A stretch of 64,000 nt of DNA from Serratia marcescens subsp. marcescens ATCC 13880 (GTDB taxonomy: Bacteria > Pseudomonadota > Gammaproteobacteria > Enterobacterales > Enterobacteriaceae). A program made the position numbers and the translations under genes. Of this stretch, positions 58,597 through 64,000 are shown piece by piece; position 1 is the first letter of the stretch, and every line of letters starts with the position of its first letter. The stretch spans positions 2,976,001 through 3,040,000 of the forward strand of contig NZ_CP071238.1 of NCBI RefSeq assembly GCF_017299535.1, in the 5' to 3' direction. Under the pieces are notes generated by a model. The model was not told the DNA's origin and ran no database searches. It saw only the letters and a program-made list of their open reading frames with translations.

Positions 58597-58884
58597 TTTT
58601 AATTTCCTTAGCGTGCCTGTCCTGCACACTTTGTATAGAAATATCAAAAAATGTTCAAGAAATTAAATGTAAACTCAACAGGTTGCATTCATCGGATATT
58701 GGCCTTTATAAAAATTTTCTGATTTCATTTTTTACATTAGGCCATATTAAGGATGTTCCGTTTATCCAAATGACTCTTTTTCCCTGTTGGCAACATGGAT
58801 TTCTTTCATGGTCACCGTAAAATTCAAATGAACACCTCATTGATTTAAAAAGGAAAAACTAACCATGTTGTTCGATTGTTAATC

Positions 58885-58908
58885 GAATGAAATTGTGAAA
58901 TTTCATTC
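58885..58908. repeat. perfect inverted repeat, 10-base arms
   Basis: GAATGAAATT and AATTTCATTC flank the four bases GTGA. It could be an operator for a dimeric regulator or an RNA hairpin. The half-site AAATTTCATT recurs near 59098-59107. Confidence 0.6.
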
Positions 58909-59325
58909 TTATCCGTGAATTCATTGTGTTTTCCCACCTAATCTGATTGTCAGATAGACTACAAAAAGCCGAAAAAAACAGAATGAGAGTTATCTGATTT
59001 AACCCCGTCACACATTCCACTCGGCGTGTGCAGCATCTAAGACAAAACCCTATTACTGATTTTATAACAATCGCACTAATTATGCCTTCCCCTCTCGGAA
59101 ATTTCATTTAATCTGCGAAAAGACATTAACGCCTTAATGTAAGAATACTCTCAATAAAACGAAAAAAACGTGCAAATAATATAATCCGTTTTGGCGAAAA
59201 TATTCCCACATTGAGAGATAGTGCTATAAAAAAAGAAAAAAACGGCAAGCGAAGATGAGAATTTTACCTAAAGGCAGAAAATTTCACTGAGGAGGCGAGG
59301 AGAGATGACTCGGAATGAGAGAAAT

Positions 59326-59348
59326 ATCCCTCCCCTGTCGGGAGGGAT
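59326..59348 (-). terminator. terminator of narK
   Basis: ATCCCTCCC and GGGAGGGAT form a nine-base stem with a five-base loop, 19 bases after the narK stop, followed on the minus strand by a moderately T-rich stretch. Confidence 0.65.
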
Positions 59349-59367
59349 TGAGAAAGCGATTTGATAC

Positions 59368-60762
59368 TCAGGCCTTTTTCTTGCGGCCATACACCGCCCA
59401 GGTGATGACCACACACAAGATATAGAACACCAGGAATACTTTCATTGCCCCCGCCGGCGAACCGGTCAGCGCCAGCGAGGTGCCGAATGCCTGGGGAATA
59501 AAGAAACCGCCTGCGGCGCCGATCGCTGAGATAAAGCCCAATGCGGCGGCGGAGTCCGTCACCGCTTCACGCTGTGCGCTCTCGTCACTGCCGCCGGCCG
59601 CTTTCACGCGATCGACAGTGATTTTACGGAAAATGACGGCGATCATTTGGAAAGTCGATCCGCTGCCCAGCCCCGCCGTGAGGAACAACACCATAAAGAT
59701 GCCGTAGAAGGCGATAAACGAACCGCCCTCGCCCGCTGTCGGCAAGGTCAGGAACAACAGCGCGGCGAACACGGCCATCACCACAAAGTTGATCAACGTC
59801 ACCCGCACGCCGCCGAAACGGTCAGACAGCGCGCCGCCGACCGGCCGTGCCAGCGCACCGAGGAACGGCCCGAAGAAAGCGTAATGCAGGATCACGACCT
59901 CCGGAAATTGCGTCTTCGACAGCATGGCGAAACCGGCGGAGAAACCGATGAAAGAACCGAAGGTCGCGAGGTACAGCAAACTCAGCATCCACAAATGCCC
60001 ACGTTTGAGCACTGGCAGTTGCTGGCGCAGCGATGCCTTGGCAGCCGCCAGATCGTTCATGCCGAACCAGGCCGCCAAGGTGGCGACCAGCAGGAACGGT
60101 ACCCAGATCCAGGCGGCATTTTCCAGCCACAGCTGCCCCCCTTCTGCCTGATCTTGCGCCGTGCCGCCAAACAGACCAAACAGGCTGAAAGAGATCGCCA
60201 ACGGCGCGACCAGTTGCATGACGCTGACGCCCAGATTCCCCAACCCGCCGTTGAGACCCAACGCGCCACCCTGACGCGCTTTCGGGAAGAAGAAGCTGAT
60301 ATTGGCCATGCTGGAGGCAAAGTTGGCGCCCGCAAAACCGCACAGCAGGGAAATGATGACGAATACACTGTACGGCGTGCTGCTGTCCTGCACCGCGAAT
60401 CCCAGCCACAGGCACGGCACCAGCAGGAAGCAGGTGCTGATAGCGGTCCAGCGACGGCCGCCAAACAGCGGGATCACGAAGGAATACGGCACGCGTAAAA
60501 TGGCGCCCGAGACCGACGGCAGCGCTGTCAACAGGAACAATTGGTCAGTGGAAAAGTTGAAGCCAACCTTATTCAGGTTGACCGCCACGGCGCTGAACAG
60601 CATCCAGACGCAGAAGGCCAGCAGCAGACAGGGAATGGAAATCCACAGGTTGCGGGTGGCGATGCGATGGCCACGCTGCAGCCAAAAGGCGCTGTCTTCA
60701 GGATGCCAATCCTGAATCAGCGCACCGGTTTTCTTTGATGAAGGCGTTGCAAGTTGCGACAT
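59368..60762 (-). CDS. narK: nitrate/nitrite antiporter, MFS
   Basis: 464 residues with 12 membrane helices. The nitrate-signature glycine-rich motifs are present: GFAGANFASSMANISFFFP and the C-half GLGSGSTFQMIAVIF and ALGFISAIGAAGGFFIP. Starts MSQLATPSSKKTGALIQDWHP in two parts. It imports nitrate and exports nitrite. Divergent from narX, with a consensus FNR site upstream; unlike in E. coli it is not followed by narG. Confidence 0.94.
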   Translation of the reverse strand: MSQLATPSSKKTGALIQDWHPEDSAFWLQRGHRIATRNLWISIPCLLLAFCVWMLFSAVAVNLNKVGFNFSTDQLFLLTALPSVSGAILRVPYSFVIPLFGGRRWTAISTCFLLVPCLWLGFAVQDSSTPYSVFVIISLLCGFAGANFASSMANISFFFPKARQGGALGLNGGLGNLGVSVMQLVAPLAISFSLFGLFGGTAQDQAEGGQLWLENAAWIWVPFLLVATLAAWFGMNDLAAAKASLRQQLPVLKRGHLWMLSLLYLATFGSFIGFSAGFAMLSKTQFPEVVILHYAFFGPFLGALARPVGGALSDRFGGVRVTLINFVVMAVFAALLFLTLPTAGEGGSFIAFYGIFMVLFLTAGLGSGSTFQMIAVIFRKITVDRVKAAGGSDESAQREAVTDSAAALGFISAIGAAGGFFIPQAFGTSLALTGSPAGAMKVFLVFYILCVVITWAVYGRKKKA

Positions 60763-61111
60763 AAAAACCTCAGACACGGGGGATTATTCCGACACCCTAG
60801 GGGGCGGCCCCGGCGGCAAAGTTGATGTATATCAACCCGAATGCAAGTAGTTGGCGGCACAAATAGCGCCTTCATCCCCTTAGGGGTACGTTCTGGATAA
60901 AAATTAAATCATTTACAATCAATAAATTAGAATGAAGCACTTCGTCATCCTCACCGCCTCGCCGCCCCCCTGGAAACTAATGGGTACTTCATTCGAGGTA
61001 TGGGGTTATGCTCAGGGATAATCAAAAATACGGCTGAATCGTTACTTGTTTACCCCGTCGCCGCCTTCGCCCCTGAGCTTCAGCGGCGCCAAATGCCAGG
61101 AACCCGCGCTT
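60763..61111. promoter_or_regulatory. narK-narX divergent control region with FNR site
   Basis: TTGATGTATATCAA (60822-60835) is a perfect FNR palindrome. A centre at -41.5 gives a narK start near 60787 with TAGGGT (60799-60794) as -10. NarL-type heptamers TACCCCT (minus, 60886-60880) and TACCCAT (minus, about 60988-60982) lie further upstream, suggesting NarL control of narK, narXL or both. Confidence 0.75.
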
Positions 61112-62896
61112 ATGAAACGCCTGTTGGCCCCGCTTTCGATCGTGAATCAGGTCGCCCTGCTGATGTTGCTGTCGGGCATTCTGGGCGTGGCCGGCATGGG
61201 GATTTCCGCCTGGATGTCGCAAAGCATTCAGGGCAACGCGCATGCCATCAACAAGGCCGGCTCGCTGCGTATGCAAAGCTACCGTCTGCTGGCGCAGGTG
61301 CCGCTGGATGAACGGCATGAAGCGTTGATCCGCGAACTGGAGCGCGACGAAAACAGCCCCGACCTGCAGCGTTCGGTGGAACAGGAAGGGTTGACGCAAC
61401 CTTTCGACGCCTTGCGCGACTACTGGCAACAGACCCTGCAACCTCGCCTGCGCAGCGCGCAGCGCCCGGCCGACGCCGCGCCGCAGGTGGCGCACTTCGT
61501 GCAGCTGTTGGATAAGCTGGTGTCGGATATCGACAGGCAAACCGAGCGCCGCCTGCTGATGGTGACGCTGGTGCAGGCCGGCTTTATCGCGCTGACGCTG
61601 CTGCTGCTGATCGGCACCACCTGCTACCTGCGCCGCCGGTTGCTGCATCCGTGGCGACAGCTGGTGGAGATGGCGTTGGCGGTGGGCCGCGGTGATTTTA
61701 GCCGCCGCTTCGCGCAGCGCGGCCATCAGGATGAAATGGCGTCGCTCGGCGGCGCGTTGAACACCATGTCCGACGAACTGTCGGCCACCTACAGCGGGCT
61801 GGAGCAGCGCGTGGCCGAGAAGACCGCGGACCTGCAGCAAAAAAATCAGATGCTGAGCTTTCTCTATCGCGCCAGCCGCCTGCTGCACGCCAGCGAGCCG
61901 CTGTGCAGCCGCCTGACGCCGCTGCTCAACCAACTGCAAATCCTGACGCCGCTGCGCGCCATTCAGGTGCGGCTGTATGAAAACGACAGCCGGGAGCCGC
62001 TGCTGCAGCTGAGCGGCAACCAGCCGTTGCGGCCGGAGCATTGCCATAATCCGGTGTGCAGCGCCTGCCTGCACGACAGCGACCGCCAGCATCCCGACAG
62101 CCCGTCGCTGAGCTGGAGCCTGAGCGACAAGCTTGGCGACTACGGCGTGATCGTGGCGCAACATGCGCCGCAACAGCCGCTGAACGATGAGCACCGCCAG
62201 CTGGTCAACACTCTGGTGGAGCAACTGACCAGCGTGCTGGCCATCGAACGTCAGGTAGACCACCAGCAGCAGCTGATGTTGATGGAAGAACGGGCGGCGA
62301 TCGCCCGCGAGCTGCACGACTCCATCGCCCAATCGCTCTCCTGCCTGAAAATGCAGATCGCCTGCCTGCAGATGCAGGGCGAAACGCTCTCGCCCGCCAG
62401 CCAGGCGCTGGTGCAGCAGATGCGCGAAGAGCTGAACGGCGCCTATCGCCAGCTGCGCGAGCTGCTGACCACCTTCCGCCTGCAGCTGACCGAGCCGGGC
62501 CTGCTGGCGGCGCTGCAATCGACGGTAGCGGAGTTCAATCCCAAACTGGGCCTGAACATCAGCCTCGATTACCAACTGGGGCCGCGCACGGTGCCCGCCT
62601 ATCAGGCCATTCATCTGCTGCAGATCGCCCGCGAGGCGCTCAGTAACATCCTTAAGCATGCCGCAGCCAGCGAGGTGAGCATTCAGGTCATCAACAAACG
62701 GGGCGAAGTGACCCTGAGCGTATGCGACAACGGACGCGGCCTGCCGGCCGAAACATCCCGCCCCGACCATTACGGCTTGATCATCATGCGCGATCGCGCC
62801 AAGAGCCTGCACGGCCGCTGCGACATTTTACCGCGCGGCGGCGGCGGCACCGAGGTGCGGGTCAGCTTCACGCCGGATAACCACGCCATCGACTAA
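61112..62896 (+). CDS. narX: nitrate/nitrite sensor histidine kinase
   Basis: 594 residues. Two membrane helices flank a periplasmic sensor domain with the P-box [22 protein letters not shown], a cysteine-containing central region ([15 protein letters not shown]) and a HisKA_3 kinase follow, with the H-box [18 protein letters not shown] and the ATP-binding CDNGRGLP. The cysteine cluster is typical of NarX rather than NarQ-only features. The ATG at 61112 is set by homology; an upstream in-frame start adds 22 unlikely residues. Ten bases before narL. Confidence 0.94.
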   Translation: MKRLLAPLSIVNQVALLMLLSGILGVAGMGISAWMSQSIQGNAHAINKAGSLRMQSYRLLAQVPLDERHEALIRELERDENSPDLQRSVEQEGLTQPFDALRDYWQQTLQPRLRSAQRPADAAPQVAHFVQLLDKLVSDIDRQTERRLLMVTLVQAGFIALTLLLLIGTTCYLRRRLLHPWRQLVEMALAVGRGDFSRRFAQRGHQDEMASLGGALNTMSDELSATYSGLEQRVAEKTADLQQKNQMLSFLYRASRLLHASEPLCSRLTPLLNQLQILTPLRAIQVRLYENDSREPLLQLSGNQPLRPEHCHNPVCSACLHDSDRQHPDSPSLSWSLSDKLGDYGVIVAQHAPQQPLNDEHRQLVNTLVEQLTSVLAIERQVDHQQQLMLMEERAAIARELHDSIAQSLSCLKMQIACLQMQGETLSPASQALVQQMREELNGAYRQLRELLTTFRLQLTEPGLLAALQSTVAEFNPKLGLNISLDYQLGPRTVPAYQAIHLLQIAREALSNILKHAAASEVSIQVINKRGEVTLSVCDNGRGLPAETSRPDHYGLIIMRDRAKSLHGRCDILPRGGGGTEVRVSFTPDNHAID

Positions 62897-62906
62897 CGGA
62901 GACACC

Positions 62907-63557
62907 ATGACGACAGAAACCGCCGCCACAATCTTACTGATCGACGACCACCCGATGCTGCGCAACGGCGTAAAACAGCTGATTGGCATGGACGCTCGCC
63001 TGCAGGTCATCGCCGAAGCCAGCAACGGAGAACAAGGGGTCACGCTGGCGGAGCAGCACGATCCGGATCTGATCCTGCTCGACCTCAACATGCCCGGCAT
63101 CAACGGGCTGGAAACGCTGGATCGCCTGCGCCAGACCGACCTGTCGGGGCGCGTTGTGGTGTTCAGCGTGTCCAACCATGAAGACGACGTCGTCAGCGCG
63201 CTCAAACGCGGCGCCGACGGCTATCTGTTGAAAGACATGGAGCCGGAGGATCTGCTGAAGGCGCTGCATCAGGCGGCGGCCGGGCAGATGGTGCTCAGCG
63301 AAACGCTGACGCCGATCCTCGCCGCCAGCCTGCGGGAAAACCGCCCCAGCGCCGATCGCGATATTCAGCAATTGACGCCGCGCGAACGGGATATCCTGAA
63401 GCTGATCGCCCAGGGGCTGCCGAACAAGCTGATCGCCCGCCGCCTGACCATCACCGAAAGCACCGTCAAGGTGCACGTCAAACACCTGCTGAAAAAGATG
63501 AAGCTCAAATCCCGCGTCGAGGCCGCCGTGTGGGTGCTGCAGGGTAAAAACGGTTAA
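62907..63557 (+). CDS. narL: nitrate response regulator
   Basis: 216 residues. The receiver domain has the phosphorylated aspartate in [10 protein letters not shown] and the acidic pair IDDHPML. The C-terminal LuxR-type helix-turn-helix reads [19 protein letters not shown], then [20 protein letters not shown]. It activates narGHJI and narK and represses alternative respiration genes in response to nitrate. Its stop codon overlaps the stop of the convergent gene within TTAA. Confidence 0.95.
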   Translation: MTTETAATILLIDDHPMLRNGVKQLIGMDARLQVIAEASNGEQGVTLAEQHDPDLILLDLNMPGINGLETLDRLRQTDLSGRVVVFSVSNHEDDVVSALKRGADGYLLKDMEPEDLLKALHQAAAGQMVLSETLTPILAASLRENRPSADRDIQQLTPRERDILKLIAQGLPNKLIARRLTITESTVKVHVKHLLKKMKLKSRVEAAVWVLQGKNG

Positions 63558-64000
63558 TCGCCGCCGTACAGCGGCCCGGTTTGCGCCGGGATCGGCGGCG
63601 GTGTCAGGGTTTTGATCGGCGGCAGGCCCGCTTCATCACCGGCGGTCGCCGTCAGCGGCGGCGCCACTTTCAGCTCTATCCAGTTGGACGTCACGCGCTG
63701 CTGTTTATCGTCCTCCAGCGTGACCGATAGCCGGTAGCTGTTGGCGGCGCCCGGCGCGTCGTCCCACGGCGGCACGATCGCCGTCCAGCCCTGCGGATCG
63801 TTGGCGTTGTGCGGCGGCGTCAGGCTCAGCGCCTGCGTATCCCCCTGCCAACTGACGTGAGCGATGCCGTTCAGCGCCTTGATTTCCAACACCAGCGGCA
63901 CGGTTTCCCCCGCCTGCAGGCTCCACGGCGGCGTGGCCAGGAACACCTGCAGCGTTTTGCGCTGGCGGAACTCCAGCACCGGCACGTTCTTGCGTTCGAT
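63554..64000 (-). CDS. ychO: inverse autotransporter/invasin-family protein, C-terminal part (YchO-like)
   Basis: 148 residues are visible; the frame stays open to the window edge, so the N-terminus lies beyond. The segment [20 protein letters not shown] resembles the end of intimin/invasin-type beta-barrels, where a V-x-R-N-x-x-V-L-E-Y-R motif closes the barrel. It is followed by an immunoglobulin-like domain and a proline-rich tail. In E. coli ychO is also next to narL. An internal GTG at 63985 is not the true start. Confidence 0.65.
   Translation of the reverse strand: MERKNVPVLEFRQRKTLQVFLATPPWSLQAGETVPLVLEIKALNGIAHVSWQGDTQALSLTPPHNANDPQGWTAIVPPWDDAPGAANSYRLSVTLEDDKQQRVTSNWIELKVAPPLTATAGDEAGLPPIKTLTPPPIPAQTGPLYGGD

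Larger units (their letters stand above)
58597..59367. other. long AT-rich intergenic region with a perfect inverted repeat
   Basis: 771 bases without a convincing gene. It contains a perfect 10-base inverted repeat (58885-58908), a possible 21-codon peptide around it, and the narK terminator at 59326-59348. The base composition is much more AT-rich than the flanking nar genes. An 82-codon frame at 58859-59107 has no family match. Confidence 0.5.

Noticed and set aside
58859..59107. 82-codon frame in the narK-regulator gap
   Set aside because: Cysteine- and isoleucine-rich translation without family features; only its last 21 codons have a plausible start.
61022..62812. 596-codon open frame opposite narX
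   Set aside because: Composition (Gln, His, Leu, Arg repeats) is that of a complementary-strand artefact and narX is unambiguous.

Overview
The window looks like a chromosomal segment of Serratia, most likely the S. marcescens group (Enterobacterales, Yersiniaceae). It is GC-rich. Small enterobacterial genes are recognisable (mgrB, yebO, yobH, yebW, yccJ, kbp/ygaU), as are a complete astCADBE operon and a narXL/narK/narGHJI nitrate system. Identifications come from reading the sequence and from memory of protein families; no database search was run.

Region by region. 1-10.5 kb: the 3'-truncated end of a phenylalanine permease, then many small genes. These include a phage NinX-like gene, a chromosomal fosA, an mgrB reading frame with a PhoP box, YobH, YccJ, a short AraC-type regulator, DUF1304, pirin, Kbp and an OmpC/OmpF-type porin. 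10.5-17.3 kb: the arginine succinyltransferase catabolic operon astCADBE. Its upstream region carries a sigma-54 promoter, two ARG boxes and two likely NtrC sites. 17.3-25.5 kb: an HSL-type esterase, a five-gene peptide/nickel-type ABC importer and a YdcR-like MocR regulator. 25.6-28.2 kb: a CIO-type cytochrome bd oxidase with a DUF2474 small subunit. 28.2-28.7 kb: a coupled ribbon-helix-helix/membrane protein pair.

28.8-36.8 kb holds the most unusual part, an eight-gene minus-strand operon in which every gene overlaps the next. It encodes a ketoacyl synthase III, a 3beta-HSD-type reductase, a metallo-beta-lactamase-fold hydrolase, an F390/phenylacetate-CoA-ligase-like adenylate-forming enzyme, a PAP2 phosphatase, a sterol-desaturase/hydroxylase-family enzyme and two tandem fatty acid desaturases. 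It reads as a self-contained pathway for a modified lipid that I cannot match to a described product.

37.0-43.8 kb: narGHJI with a consensus FNR site. 44.0-58.6 kb: a surface or exopolysaccharide locus. It has a JUMPstart/ops element, a WecA-like initiating transferase, Wza, Wzc, a flippase, a TupA-like ATP-grasp protein, a polymerase-like membrane protein, three glycosyltransferases and an exported glycosidase-like protein. Upstream lie an epimerase and a membrane-anchored ToxR/CadC-type regulator. 59.3-63.6 kb: narK divergent from narXL, again with a consensus FNR site. The polysaccharide locus therefore separates narK from narGHJI, which are adjacent in E. coli. The window ends in the C-terminus of a YchO-like inverse autotransporter.
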